The notes: generated from the sequence alone by a model not told the origin. Numbered from the stretch's first letter, positions 44,636 through 53,571 are shown. The stretch is DNA of 64,000 nt from Chryseobacterium sp. StRB126 (GCF_000829375.1 NZ_AP014624.1:3224001-3288000), one strand, 5' to 3'. Translations and numbers: made by a program.

Positions 44636-45709
44636 ATGGCACATAATATCAATTTCAACGAGAGAACAGGACGTTATTCATTCTTTAGCGTACAACAAAA
44701 AGCGTGGCACGGTTTAGGGCAAATTGTGGAGCAATACCCAACAAGTGAGGAAGCTATCAAGCACGCAGGCTTAGACTACGAAGTCGTAAAGTCCCCACTA
44801 TTTACCAAAGGTTCGGGTATTATCGAAACGCCTAACGGTATAGAGATAGGCAGTAGTGAATTGGAAGTACCTAACTATTTCGCCAATATACGCACCGATA
44901 ACAATGCGGTATTGGGCGTAGTGGGTAAAGATTATCACATTGTACAAAACCGTGAAGCCTTCAATTTCTTTGATGCTATTGTAGGCGGTGGCGAAGGTAT
45001 TTTCTATGAAACCGCAGGAGCATTAGGCAACGGAGAACGCATTTTTATCACAGCCAAACTGCCCGATTATATACGTGTAGGTAATGGCGATGATGTAACA
45101 GAAAAATACATTTTCTTAACCACCTCGCACGATGGTAGCGGAAGTATCACAGCCGCATTTACACCTATCCGCATCGTATGCCAAAATACGCTGAATGCTT
45201 CGTTACGCAGTATGACCAATGTAGTCCGTATCAAACACACTTCGGGGGCAAAACAGCGTATTGAGAATGCTCACAAGATTATGGGACTGGCAAATACATT
45301 GAGCAACCAATTGGAGGGCATTTTCAACGAATGGACAAAGGTAAAAGTATCAGACCGAGAGGTTAAAAAGCTAATCCAATTAGCACTTTGCCCGAACAAA
45401 GAAACGCTTGACCTTATCAAAAAAGGTGCGGAAGACGAAATTTCCACTTTGTTTAAAAATACCGTTGAAGATGCTTTTGCTTATGCTATGATAAGTGACA
45501 CCCAGCAAATGGATACCACCAAAGGTACTTTGTTCGGAGCGTACAACGCTGTTACAGGCTACTATCAAAACGTAAGAAATTACAAGAACGATGAAGCCAA
45601 GTTGCAGAGCATTGTATTGGGTGGGACTGCCCAACTCAAATCACAGAAAGCATTTGAATTGTGTACTGCATTTGCTTTGGACGGTACGGAAATCCTAAAC
45701 CTTAATTAA
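44636..45709 (+). CDS. DUF932 / phage-plasmid-like protein (TIGR03299)
   Basis: The 357-residue protein matches the DUF932 family, with the typical WHGLGQ near residue 25, the GxGxGE-like FEAxxG core and the C-terminal GAYNAVTGYYQN motif (about 302-313). The family occurs on plasmids, phages and conjugative elements; its function is not established. It lies 44 bases after ssb, which supports a DNA-handling role. Confidence 0.88.
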   Translation: MAHNINFNERTGRYSFFSVQQKAWHGLGQIVEQYPTSEEAIKHAGLDYEVVKSPLFTKGSGIIETPNGIEIGSSELEVPNYFANIRTDNNAVLGVVGKDYHIVQNREAFNFFDAIVGGGEGIFYETAGALGNGERIFITAKLPDYIRVGNGDDVTEKYIFLTTSHDGSGSITAAFTPIRIVCQNTLNASLRSMTNVVRIKHTSGAKQRIENAHKIMGLANTLSNQLEGIFNEWTKVKVSDREVKKLIQLALCPNKETLDLIKKGAEDEISTLFKNTVEDAFAYAMISDTQQMDTTKGTLFGAYNAVTGYYQNVRNYKNDEAKLQSIVLGGTAQLKSQKAFELCTAFALDGTEILNLN

Positions 45710-45762
45710 ATAACAACAGGCTACCGCCTTAATCGGTGGTAGCCTACTAAAAACAAATCATT

Positions 45763-46248
45763 ATGGCAAATTGGTGCAGTAATACGATTGTTTTCGAGGG
45801 AAATCCCGAAGCAATCACAGGAATACAGGAACTTTTTCAAGCAATGAAAAATAAGGAAGAAAGTGAAGAACAAGGACAATTACCCGAATTTGTTCCCAAT
45901 GACAACGGCGGTTATTTCTTCAATATCTATTGGAACGAGGGTGATGAAGGGATTTTTCAGTACGAAACCAAATGGTCACCCAATATTGAAATTGTCCAAA
46001 AGATAGCAGAATACTACCAAGTGGATTTTGTACAGGACTATGAGGAAATAAGCAATCTTGTATATGGCAGGGCAACATTTTCTAACAAGCTACTCATGGA
46101 TATTTATTTGGAAGACGAGGATTTTGAACAATATCATTATGACGAAGAAACAGACATCTATCATTTTGAGGGCGAAGAACATGAAAGCGATAGCGAAATA
46201 TTGGAAACCCTACTTGAACGCAAAATTGTAAACATAAATTCTTTTTAA
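45763..46248 (+). CDS. Small acidic mobile-element protein (DUF1281-like)
   Basis: The 161-residue protein starts with MANWCSNTIVFEG, typical of a mobile-element family sometimes called DUF1281 or api92-like, with a ferredoxin-like fold. It is strongly acidic, particularly in the last 50 residues (DEDFEQYHYDEETD). Such acidity could mimic DNA, but I see no direct evidence of anti-restriction activity. It is the third gene of the ssb block and is followed by a stem-loop. Confidence 0.7.
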   Translation: MANWCSNTIVFEGNPEAITGIQELFQAMKNKEESEEQGQLPEFVPNDNGGYFFNIYWNEGDEGIFQYETKWSPNIEIVQKIAEYYQVDFVQDYEEISNLVYGRATFSNKLLMDIYLEDEDFEQYHYDEETDIYHFEGEEHESDSEILETLLERKIVNINSF

Positions 46249-46588
46249 AATTTACCAGCCCTAAAGTATAGGGCTGGCAGCAAAAAGACAGATCCTTCCG
46301 ATGGTCGGAACCATCTTTTTGCATTTTAAATTGACGCAACCACTTTGGTTAAAATGTATGCTTCGCCATTTTATCAAACAGGTTGCGATTTTTATGAGGG
46401 ATATTCACTATCCCTTTCTTTGCTTTTGGCAAGAACTTCTTTTCTTTTCACATCTGCGACCAAAGAAAAGAAGCAAAAGAACGTCGCTTGGTTAATTTTG
46501 ACTTTTGTTTTTTTTGTAAGCTATCAAACAATTTCTAATTGATTAAATTTGAAATTTGTCAATAATTCCAAATCGCTAAATCAAAGTA
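46249..46588. other. Gene-free region with several stem-loops
   Basis: Visible structures are CCAGCCCT-AAAGTAT-AGGGCTGG (46255-46277); a terminator-like stem with TTCCGA-TGG-TCGGAA core and T run (46283-46321); and CTTCTTTTCTTT (46436-46447) facing AAAGAAAAGAAG (46462-46473). Open frames here are low in coding quality. Bases 46544-46551 (TAAATTTG) are a plausible -7 element for the next gene, 37 bases before its ATG. Confidence 0.45.
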
Positions 46589-47581
46589 ATGATAGAAACT
46601 GAAATTTCAATAACAGTAAACAGAAAGTCTGATATTGATTTAATAAAACAAAAAATTGTCGAAAACAAATTTCAATTTCCGATTTACATACGGGAATATG
46701 AATTTAGTTATCAAATAAATTTTACGAGTGATTATGAAGAATGGGAACTGGATACAGCAATTCTCGATAGTTTCCCAGGATATGAATTTACTACAGATCT
46801 TGAAAAAGGGCGAAAAGAAATAAGAATTCAAATAATTCGATACCAATCTGAATTATCCACTGATGGTTGGGGAAGACGGATTGAAAACCCATTAAATGAA
46901 ACAAAGTATCTTGTAAAAACTTCTGCAAGTAAACCTGAAAAGTTCAGTCCTAAAATCAAAGTTTTATTTGAAGACAAAGAACAATATTACTTTATCAATA
47001 TTGTGGATGGCATCAACAAAGCCACTGATGAAAAAGGTTTCTTATTGTTAGATGATTTCAAAACTAATAATGAGGCTAATAAGGCAGAGATTTTAAAAGA
47101 TAAACTTTACAAATCTCATATAGAAGCTTTCCAATGGGGATATAGTAAAATGTCCGAAGTTGTAGAAAGTGATTTTAGCATCTATCTTGAAAACAAAAAG
47201 AAAGAAGTTAGAGAAATTCAAAAGCTACCTCGAAAAATTATCCGTGATTTTATAAAAGCTTGTAATAGCTCCGATGAAAGTAATATTCTGAAACATCTTG
47301 ACGAACATACAATTTTTGAGAAACGTAAGAATTGGAAAACCATTTTTGAGGTCGAAGGAATTTCAAAATTCAAAGAATACCTTAGTTCTTCAGAACAAGA
47401 ACTATATGGTAAAGATTTTAAAATTAGATCATCATGGAATTTTAATTTGCCCAATGTCACCATTGGTATAAAATATTTTCCACCTTCAGTTGATAAAGGA
47501 AATAAATTCAATCTTAAATATGAACAAATGACGATTACTTTAGATAATAACAAAATAACCAGTATTATATATGAAGTTTAG
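46589..47581 (+). CDS. Hypothetical cargo protein
   Basis: The 330-residue protein was not recognised. The first 110 residues are beta-rich and pair charged residues regularly (EWELDTAILDSFPGYEF). The C-terminal 120 residues (RDFIKACNSSDESNILKHL, then a run of strands ending in TITLDNNKITSIIYEV) look like an NTF2-like alpha+beta domain. The codon use is more AT-rich than ssb or tra genes. It stands between ssb-type genes and the regulator block, a place where cargo is often inserted. Confidence 0.6.
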   Translation: MIETEISITVNRKSDIDLIKQKIVENKFQFPIYIREYEFSYQINFTSDYEEWELDTAILDSFPGYEFTTDLEKGRKEIRIQIIRYQSELSTDGWGRRIENPLNETKYLVKTSASKPEKFSPKIKVLFEDKEQYYFINIVDGINKATDEKGFLLLDDFKTNNEANKAEILKDKLYKSHIEAFQWGYSKMSEVVESDFSIYLENKKKEVREIQKLPRKIIRDFIKACNSSDESNILKHLDEHTIFEKRKNWKTIFEVEGISKFKEYLSSSEQELYGKDFKIRSSWNFNLPNVTIGIKYFPPSVDKGNKFNLKYEQMTITLDNNKITSIIYEV

Positions 47582-47599
47582 TAAAATCCTTGCTAAGAG

Positions 47600-47989
47600 T
47601 TACATGACCGCTACTTCAATGGCTTTTCTAAAATCATCTGCATCGCTACCAATAAGTAAATAGGCTGCAAAACCAATTTTCAAAAGTGCATTTACTGTTT
47701 CTTCCTCATCAATATCACTATGAGGAATCAGCTTTAATGTTGGAAATTGGCTTTTTAAATCTAGAAGCTGTGCTAATACACTTTTATCGTAGAAATCAAG
47801 GTCGATAATGCAAAACTGGGGAGGCGATTTTAAAGAACATAGATGAGCTAATCCATCTTCAATATTCTCTGATTTGAATAATATTTCAAATCCAAAAGTT
47901 AGGAGATCTTTACTAATAACATCTATAACCGGGTTTTTATCGTTGATAAATGCAATGCTAGTGTGCTGGGTTTTTCTTTCAGTATCCAT
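47600..47989 (-). CDS. Degenerate response-regulator receiver protein
   Basis: From this start the protein has 129 residues and forms a single receiver-like domain. The candidate phospho-acceptor is D63 (CIIDLDF), acidic N-terminal residues include D17, and S91 sits at the Thr/Ser position. The usual late Lys is missing (FAAYLLIGSD), so phosphorylation may not work normally. There is no output domain. The frame stays open upstream to 48,109, but the extra 40 residues are hydrophobic and unlike the family, so I chose the internal ATG. Confidence 0.6.
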   Translation of the reverse strand: MDTERKTQHTSIAFINDKNPVIDVISKDLLTFGFEILFKSENIEDGLAHLCSLKSPPQFCIIDLDFYDKSVLAQLLDLKSQFPTLKLIPHSDIDEEETVNALLKIGFAAYLLIGSDADDFRKAIEVAVM

Positions 47990-48273
47990 ACCATCGTTTT
48001 TTAAATTATGGAGGACTGCAAAAAACAAAGCGCAGGCAACCACACTTACCGACATTGAGGCACTGGTATACCCGACTACGAATAAGCGAGCGCCCACGCC
48101 TTTTGGCATGAGCGTTCTTCCTTATTTGTCCCGTAGTCTTAAAAATTACCAGTTTTCAATGTGGGACTTAAAGCAAAAACACTTTAAGATTTTTCTATAT
48201 GTTGTTACAAATATACTAAAGTCGTTCCAATACTTAATGACAATACAGAGCAAAAGTTAGTTTACAGTTTGAA
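47990..48273. other. Gene-poor gap in the element
   Basis: Open frames cross this gap on both strands, but none has a family match I can recognise. It is G+C-richer around 48,040-48,130 than the flanking cargo. The promoter of the receiver-like gene should lie here. Confidence 0.3.
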
Positions 48274-48558
48274 TTATATAGATATGTAATTCAGTTCCAG
48301 TGCAGAAAGTATATCCGACTGTTTAAAAATGATTTTGCCGCCAATTTGAATAAAAGGCAGGATTTTATCATCTCTATATTGTTGCAGAGTACGCTTGCTA
48401 ATGTGCAATAGGTCACATACATCTTGCCCCGACAAATAGATTTCTCCGTTCATAACAGGACGATAGTTCTTCAATATACTTTCGATACGGTTTCTTAGCT
48501 CCGTTATCATTTCCTGATGGGCAATGATTTCTTCATTGTCATTCGTGAATAAATCCAT
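48274..48558 (-). CDS. Helix-turn-helix protein, excisionase-like
   Basis: The protein has 94 residues from this start. An N-terminal coiled helix is followed by a winged helix-turn-helix (YLSGQDVCDLLHISKRTLQQYRDD, then LPFIQIGGKIIFKQSDI) of the MerR-like HTH_17 family. In Bacteroidetes elements, paired proteins of this type, such as Xis2c and Xis2d of CTnDOT, control excision and activate transfer genes. Its start overlaps the end of the next upstream gene of the same kind by 20 bases. Confidence 0.8.
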   Translation of the reverse strand: MDLFTNDNEEIIAHQEMITELRNRIESILKNYRPVMNGEIYLSGQDVCDLLHISKRTLQQYRDDKILPFIQIGGKIIFKQSDILSALELNYISI

Positions 48559-48850
48559 TTTCGACAGTATTGTACGGTTGTCCAGCTTCGAGCAAAGTCT
48601 GTACATCCGAGCGTTTATAATAATTCTTACGGTTTAGTTTGGAATATGGCAATAGCCCTTTGTCCTTATAGGTCTGCAAAGTCCGCTTGGTAATATTCAT
48701 CATCAAACATACTTCCTGATTATCGAGCCATTTTTCTTCTTTGAAAATCGGGACGTATTTTCTTGTGGTACTTTCGGTCATTTCCAAAAGTTCCTTTAGC
48801 TCATTCTTCATTTCATCCAATGCGGATTTCTGTATTGCGATAACTTCCAT
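48539..48850 (-). CDS. Helix-turn-helix protein, excisionase-like (second of pair)
   Basis: The 103-residue protein has the same layout as its downstream partner: a helical N-terminus and a winged helix-turn-helix (WLDNQEVCLMMNITKRTLQTYKDKGLLPYSKLNRKNYYKRSDV, about 42-84). The two overlap by 20 bases and were probably formed by duplication. They likely act as a pair in control of excision or of the element's regulator genes. Confidence 0.8.
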   Translation of the reverse strand: MEVIAIQKSALDEMKNELKELLEMTESTTRKYVPIFKEEKWLDNQEVCLMMNITKRTLQTYKDKGLLPYSKLNRKNYYKRSDVQTLLEAGQPYNTVENGFIHE

Positions 48851-48977
48851 TTTTGCTCTGTTTTGCTGTGGAAGTTGAATTTACGACGGACTTTAAGGGG
48901 TTTAGTTTATGATGTAGTCATTGGCTTTGAAAGGCGACATTTGGCGTATGATTTTAATTACGAGAGGAATTATTCTG

Positions 48978-48985
48978 TAAATTTG
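48978..48985 (+). promoter_or_regulatory. -7-like element upstream of the nuclease-like gene
   Basis: TAAATTTG matches TAnnTTTG, 78 bases before the ATG at 49064. No -33 TTTG at the usual spacing. Confidence 0.3.
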
Positions 48986-49063
48986 AAAAAGATAAACGTT
49001 ACTGAAGGATATTCGTAATGTGTATATTTAAGAGTTATAGCCAATACTAAAAAAAACAGACCA

Positions 49064-50098
49064 ATGGAAGAAATAAATAAACAGCTTGACACAATTTTAA
49101 ATTTAGCAGACCATTACCTTGTTAAGTCTCGACAGGACGAAAGCCATTATTACGATGAGTTTTTAGAAGCAGCAACAATTTTAAAAAGTGTAATGACTGA
49201 GAAGGAGTTCAAGTTTTGGTTAGTTGAAAAAATGCTTGTCAAACAACAAGCATTTTTGCCAAAGACATTTATTCAGTATGCTGTTGAAACTGCAACTGTC
49301 AGATATTTTGCTGAAAAGCATAATGAAAATCTAAAAGTTGAAGCTAAAATAAATCCTAACAATGACAAGGACGTTGACGTTCAGTTTACAGACAAATCCT
49401 ATTTATACAATATCGAGGTAAAATGTTCTGACTTTGTAGCAAAAGAGACAGTTGACAATCAGGACGCTTTTAAGTATGAAACAATTGGCAGAATTCCCGA
49501 CCGACAAGAAACGAAAGAAGTTATATCAAAGGCATTAGATGAAGGAATGGAAAAAAAGGGCGAGCAAACCAAGCCTCATTTAGATGCTAAAAATATGGAC
49601 AATAACCTAAAAGGGTTTCTTGAACTTGCACACGAAAAATTCAATCCAACACCGAATGAGAATGAAGTAAACATTTTGCTTGTCGGTTGTGACGATGAGA
49701 GAGACATTCAAAAATGGCATTATTATTTATTTGCCGACCAAGGACTTTTTACACCTGAAAGTTATGCGGACAGAAGTAAATACAATAATGTTGATTTAGT
49801 AATTTTTACAAATCAATATTTCAAACACAACGAATATTATTCTAAAAAAGTAAGTAAGTCGTGGACATTAGAGAAAGGTTTTAATCTTGCATTTAGCAAT
49901 CCATTTAGACGATTGCAAAAAGAAAAAGCGATTAAGAATTTTTTGGACATATTTCCACATTACACCTGGGACTTGTGTAGTTATTCTGTTCCAGGTGACG
50001 CGCCAACATATGTTAAAGACAGTATGAGAATATCATGGTTCGTAAAAGACAACTTGGAAAAAAATAAAGGGATTTACTTGTTTAACGAGAATGATTAA
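49064..50098 (+). CDS. PD-(D/E)XK nuclease-like cargo protein
   Basis: The 344-residue protein has a compact nuclease-like core: an acidic strand with D103 and D105 (DKDVDVQF) followed by E118-V-K120 in YNIEVKC, the classical D...ExK arrangement of restriction-type endonucleases. A helix with A-x-x-x-x-R character (VETATVRYFAEKH, about 74-86) precedes it. The C-terminal 200 residues are unfamiliar. It lies in AT-rich cargo, apparently alone, without a partner methylase in view, so a toxin or defence nuclease is possible. Confidence 0.6.
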   Translation: MEEINKQLDTILNLADHYLVKSRQDESHYYDEFLEAATILKSVMTEKEFKFWLVEKMLVKQQAFLPKTFIQYAVETATVRYFAEKHNENLKVEAKINPNNDKDVDVQFTDKSYLYNIEVKCSDFVAKETVDNQDAFKYETIGRIPDRQETKEVISKALDEGMEKKGEQTKPHLDAKNMDNNLKGFLELAHEKFNPTPNENEVNILLVGCDDERDIQKWHYYLFADQGLFTPESYADRSKYNNVDLVIFTNQYFKHNEYYSKKVSKSWTLEKGFNLAFSNPFRRLQKEKAIKNFLDIFPHYTWDLCSYSVPGDAPTYVKDSMRISWFVKDNLEKNKGIYLFNEND

Positions 50099-50281
50099 TA
50101 GAGGTACTGGCTATAAAATGTGTTTTACGCCAGTGGGGTGACGTACAAACTTGAAGCCTTGTGCTTATTCAAGTTCAATGCTTATTGACAGCTTTGCACT
50201 TCTAAACCACCCAAACACAAAGCCCCGACTGATGTAATTATTATAGGGCAACGGACGAAACATACTGTCAAAAAAGAAAAT

Positions 50282-50848
50282 ATGAGAAAAGTAATTGCAG
50301 CATTCAATATGACACTTGATGGTGTTTGCGACCACACGACAGGAGTTGCTAGCGAAGAACTGCACCAACATTATTCTGACCTATTAAATAATGCGGGAGT
50401 AATTTTATATGGACGGACAACTTACCAACTTATGCAGTTTTGGCAAACACTAATGCAAAATCCTTCAGGTAAAAAATCAATGGACGACTTTGCAATTTCA
50501 ATAGACAAAATTCAAAAACTTATTTTTTCCAGCAAATTAAAAGACACCGATTGGAAAAGTGCAGAACTTGCAAAAAGACCTCTTGATGAAGAAGTTTTGG
50601 AACTCAAGCAACAAGCAGGCAAAAACATTCTTATTGGAAGCAGGAGCTTGATTACTCAGCTTTTAAACAGTAATCTTATTGACGAATTACAAATTTGTAT
50701 CCACCCTATTATTGAAGGGAAAGGGCTATTGCTTTTTGACCAAATCACGGATAGAATTATGTTGAAACTTATTAAGATAAAATCGCTAAATTCAGGTGCA
50801 ACTGTATTTTATTATGAACCGATGCGAGAGCAAACAACAAATCGCTGA
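50282..50848 (+). CDS. Dihydrofolate reductase-like (RibD C-terminal domain) protein
   Basis: The 188-residue protein has the RibD_C/DHFR-like fold. It begins MRKVIAAFNMTLDGV, has the YGRTTYQLM pattern (about 43-51), and a later nucleotide-binding ILIGSRSLITQLL and LLLFDQ. Family members use NADPH; many are annotated as dihydrofolate reductase family proteins, though true DHFR activity is rarely shown. It looks like element cargo of unknown use. Confidence 0.85.
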   Translation: MRKVIAAFNMTLDGVCDHTTGVASEELHQHYSDLLNNAGVILYGRTTYQLMQFWQTLMQNPSGKKSMDDFAISIDKIQKLIFSSKLKDTDWKSAELAKRPLDEEVLELKQQAGKNILIGSRSLITQLLNSNLIDELQICIHPIIEGKGLLLFDQITDRIMLKLIKIKSLNSGATVFYYEPMREQTTNR

Positions 50849-50907
50849 TAAGGACATTGTAATGAGACATTATTAAATTTCAGATTGTAAACAAAACAGT
50901 TGTAAAT

Positions 50908-51261
50908 ATGAAAATGGACAATAGTAAGTTTGACAAAGACGGAAAACTTAAACAAGGGGTTCACCAGGAATATTTCAAGAATGGTTCTCTTTCCAGTGAA
51001 GGTAATATTGAGGACGGAGAAAAAAACGGAGAATGGAGATACTTTCTTGCAAATGGACGATTAAAAGCTATTGGTAAATATGTAAAAGGGAAAATGACAG
51101 GAGAATGGAAATGGTATCGTGAAAATGGAAAACTTCTGCAAGTAGGTTCGCTTGACAACGACATAAAAACAGGAGTTTGGACGAGATTTCGAGTGGACGG
51201 AACTCTAATGGATGAAACAGTATTTATTAACGGTAAAAAAGGTAAAGTCAACAAATATTAG
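50908..51261 (+). CDS. MORN-repeat protein (YwqK-like)
   Basis: The 117-residue protein is built of four to five MORN_2-type repeats of about 22 residues (KNGEWRYFLANGRLKAIGKY, TGEWKWYRENGKLLQVG, TGVWTRFRVDGTLM). Such proteins are annotated as YwqK-family antitoxins, though no toxin gene is evident next to it; the neighbouring convergent HEPN-like gene is one candidate partner. The start could be two codons later. Confidence 0.75.
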   Translation: MKMDNSKFDKDGKLKQGVHQEYFKNGSLSSEGNIEDGEKNGEWRYFLANGRLKAIGKYVKGKMTGEWKWYRENGKLLQVGSLDNDIKTGVWTRFRVDGTLMDETVFINGKKGKVNKY

Positions 51262-51296
51262 TCTCTCACTTTACACTCCCTATCAAATTTTATTTA

Positions 51297-52097
51297 TTAT
51301 TTAAGTCCTGTTCTATAAGTGTTATCAAGTTTATTGTGAATTATTGTTGCTACAACCAAAACTTCTGTCATTTGTGAGAGTTGCGTATCCTCAAATATTT
51401 TTGGATTGTGCGCTTTTGGATTTCTGTACATAGAAAAAAATCCTTTACAGAAGTTTCCAAAGCCCTTATGTTCACTTTCCTCACTTTGATTATTTAAAGT
51501 ATTAAAAGCAAGCATAGGTTTTTTTTCTTTTCCCAACGCAAAACAATCATCAACTAGATCAGCTCCGTCTGAAGTATAGCCACTTTTTTGTCTAAGCCTT
51601 TCTGCGACACTTTTTGTAATTTCGAGTATAGCGTGAAAATAATTTTCCTTTAACCATTCAGCTTCACAGTAAGGTAAGATTTCTGAATGAACTCCAATGC
51701 CGTGTACTTTTTCTTTGATTTTAAGTGACCTACCTTTAGCTTCTGAAATGGTTTTAGCCTTGTCAACTTTTCGGGGTTGTCCACTTATATCAATTTCTAT
51801 CCCTTCGTAAACAAGTTTTTCATTGATAGTTGTTCTATCTTTTTCAAATTCGTCTTCGGAATTGTATCTTTTTGGATTTAATAACCTAACGACAAATGCC
51901 AATATATTATTTCCACATCTGTCTTGTACTTGTCTTTCTTTTAAAGCATAAAATAGTCTGTCTGTTTTGTTTGTGCCATATTGAGATTGAGAAATACCAG
52001 CACTAGATAAATGTTCTGTAATTTTGGTATGTGTGAGCATATTTGAAATAATATCAGATATGTTTCGTAGGGTTATGTCATCAAAGGATTTTGTCAT
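51297..52097 (-). CDS. TIGR02391 family protein, HEPN-like
   Basis: The 266-residue protein has the family's helical C-terminal domain (about 140-262) with a HEPN-type R-x4-H motif, R225 to H230 in MYRNPKAHNP. In HEPN families this motif is often the RNase active site. TIGR02391 members are common in accessory regions near restriction genes. The N-terminal half, with IEIDISGQPRKVDK, may bind a partner or nucleic acid. Its target is unknown. Confidence 0.8.
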   Translation of the reverse strand: MTKSFDDITLRNISDIISNMLTHTKITEHLSSAGISQSQYGTNKTDRLFYALKERQVQDRCGNNILAFVVRLLNPKRYNSEDEFEKDRTTINEKLVYEGIEIDISGQPRKVDKAKTISEAKGRSLKIKEKVHGIGVHSEILPYCEAEWLKENYFHAILEITKSVAERLRQKSGYTSDGADLVDDCFALGKEKKPMLAFNTLNNQSEESEHKGFGNFCKGFFSMYRNPKAHNPKIFEDTQLSQMTEVLVVATIIHNKLDNTYRTGLK

Positions 52098-52123
52098 TCT
52101 ATAATTTTTCTTTTTTAAACTAC

Positions 52124-52396
52124 TTATATTGGTTTTTGTATCTCTACGTTTTGTTTTTCCTTTTCATTTTTCTCACGGGAATAAACCCATAATGACAATA
52201 GTCCAAAGATAATCAATGCATAAGCTATCCATTTACCAACCTTTTCAATAAACTTAATACCAACCAACTTTTCATAGGAGGAAAAGCCTTCAGCTCCCAT
52301 AGGGCTTCGTCTGTAGAACTTTCTCCGGTTAATCCAGTAACGAAGTCCCAAGCCTAAAACCAAAAATAGTATCCCAATAACCAATGATGAAACCAT
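52124..52396 (-). CDS. Small membrane protein
   Basis: The 90-residue protein has two hydrophobic helices (about 2-20 and 56-76) separated by a basic, Arg-rich loop (RRKFYRRSP). No family was recognised. It lies 26 bases after the TIGR02391 gene's start region in the same direction and could be expressed with it. Confidence 0.55.
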   Translation of the reverse strand: MVSSLVIGILFLVLGLGLRYWINRRKFYRRSPMGAEGFSSYEKLVGIKFIEKVGKWIAYALIIFGLLSLWVYSREKNEKEKQNVEIQKPI

Positions 52397-52522
52397 AATA
52401 AAAACACTTTATTTCCACTGTTTGAATTTACGAAAAATATCGTTTCACTACATTACAAAAACACAAAATGCCGACGGAGTAAAATAAGAAGTCCTGCCAC
52501 ATTGGACAGGACTTCTATTTCT

Positions 52523-52975
52523 TTAATCACTACTGTTAAACTGAAAAACTATCTTCTTTTCGTTCCCGAAGCTGTCCGAAATCCAAACATCAAAGGATTG
52601 TGAAACGGTGGACGTTGAGGTGTAATACAACCGGAACTGCTCAGTTGGTAACGAATACAAATCATTCGGCAGATACGGCGGTTCATTGTAGTATTGCAAC
52701 GTTCCCTGACCGTCAAACTGGAAGTAGCGGAGGAAATACTGTGTATTGTTGTAATTACCTGTACGCTTTATGGTGATGCGTATTTCTACCGACTGCCCAT
52801 TGGCAACATCTTTAGGTACTGGCATTACATTGACTTCGAAAGGAAAATTGTTCTGTATTTCAAGTTCATCATCTTTGCTACAAGATACCAAAGTAACCGA
52901 TGCTGTGAGGATCGCCAGAAATACATAGAATGGCAGTAGCCCTGTTCTGAATTTATTGAATATTGCTATCATCAT
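52523..52975 (-). CDS. traQ: Conjugative transposon protein TraQ (DUF3872)
   Basis: The 150-residue protein matches TraQ of Bacteroidetes elements. A signal sequence ends in a lipobox-like LVSC (C32), and a beta-rich domain follows (QNNFPFEVNVMPVPKDV...GQSVEIRITIKRTG). It is the last gene of the leftward tra operon and directly follows traO. In CTnDOT a primase gene (traP) lies between O and Q; it is absent here. Confidence 0.88.
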   Translation of the reverse strand: MMIAIFNKFRTGLLPFYVFLAILTASVTLVSCSKDDELEIQNNFPFEVNVMPVPKDVANGQSVEIRITIKRTGNYNNTQYFLRYFQFDGQGTLQYYNEPPYLPNDLYSLPTEQFRLYYTSTSTVSQSFDVWISDSFGNEKKIVFQFNSSD

Positions 52976-52984
52976 TTTTACGTT

Positions 52985-53545
52985 TTAAAAGTTAAACCTT
53001 AATCCCACACCTGCCGACGGTCGGAACTGTTGTAAATCCGTACCCAAAAGCACTTTTGTACGCCCTTGCAGGACTAATACAAAACGATTGGATAGATACG
53101 TTTCAAAAGTGAGGCGACCACCTGCTCCGTAAATAAAATTATCCTCGCTCAGTATCTTCGCACCGTCATATAGCATTGCTTCGCCACGATTGATGGTTTC
53201 ATAACCTAGCACACCTGTTATTCCTAAATTTAGCATGACATTTCTTCGGGCGTCACCCAACAAAAAGAAGCTGTAACCGCCCTCTGCGGAATAGATTTCT
53301 TGCGGTATGCGTAGGTCTTTATAATCGTGATACTGGTGGGTATATTCTAACGCCCAAAGCTGATAATTACCGTTCTTACCGTTTACGGTCATTGCTACAC
53401 TGATGTAATAATCATTCCCGATTTTATCATCGGATAATACACCAACATTTATTTCTAATCCTTTTTGCTTAGGCAACATTCGTTGTGCCTGGCTTGAAGT
53501 GATACCCATTAAAACGAGCATCACGGTATAGATATACTTTTTCAT
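52985..53545 (-). CDS. traO: Conjugative transposon protein TraO
   Basis: The 186-residue protein has a signal peptide (MKKYIYTVMLVLMGITSSQA) and eight or so amphipathic strands ending in aromatic Phe (GVGLRFNF), the pattern of a small outer-membrane barrel. It matches TraO by length and position. It is part of the mating-pair formation apparatus. Confidence 0.9.
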   Translation of the reverse strand: MKKYIYTVMLVLMGITSSQAQRMLPKQKGLEINVGVLSDDKIGNDYYISVAMTVNGKNGNYQLWALEYTHQYHDYKDLRIPQEIYSAEGGYSFFLLGDARRNVMLNLGITGVLGYETINRGEAMLYDGAKILSEDNFIYGAGGRLTFETYLSNRFVLVLQGRTKVLLGTDLQQFRPSAGVGLRFNF

Positions 53546-53571
53546 TTTTCTATTGCTGATTTAAAGGGTTA

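Noticed and set aside
46301..46542. Two overlapping plus-strand open frames of about 65 codons
   Set aside because: They cross stem-loops and have an improbable amino-acid composition.
47990..48109. Longer N-terminus for the receiver-like protein
   Set aside because: The extra 40 residues are hydrophobic and unlike a receiver domain; the internal ATG starts just before the first strand.
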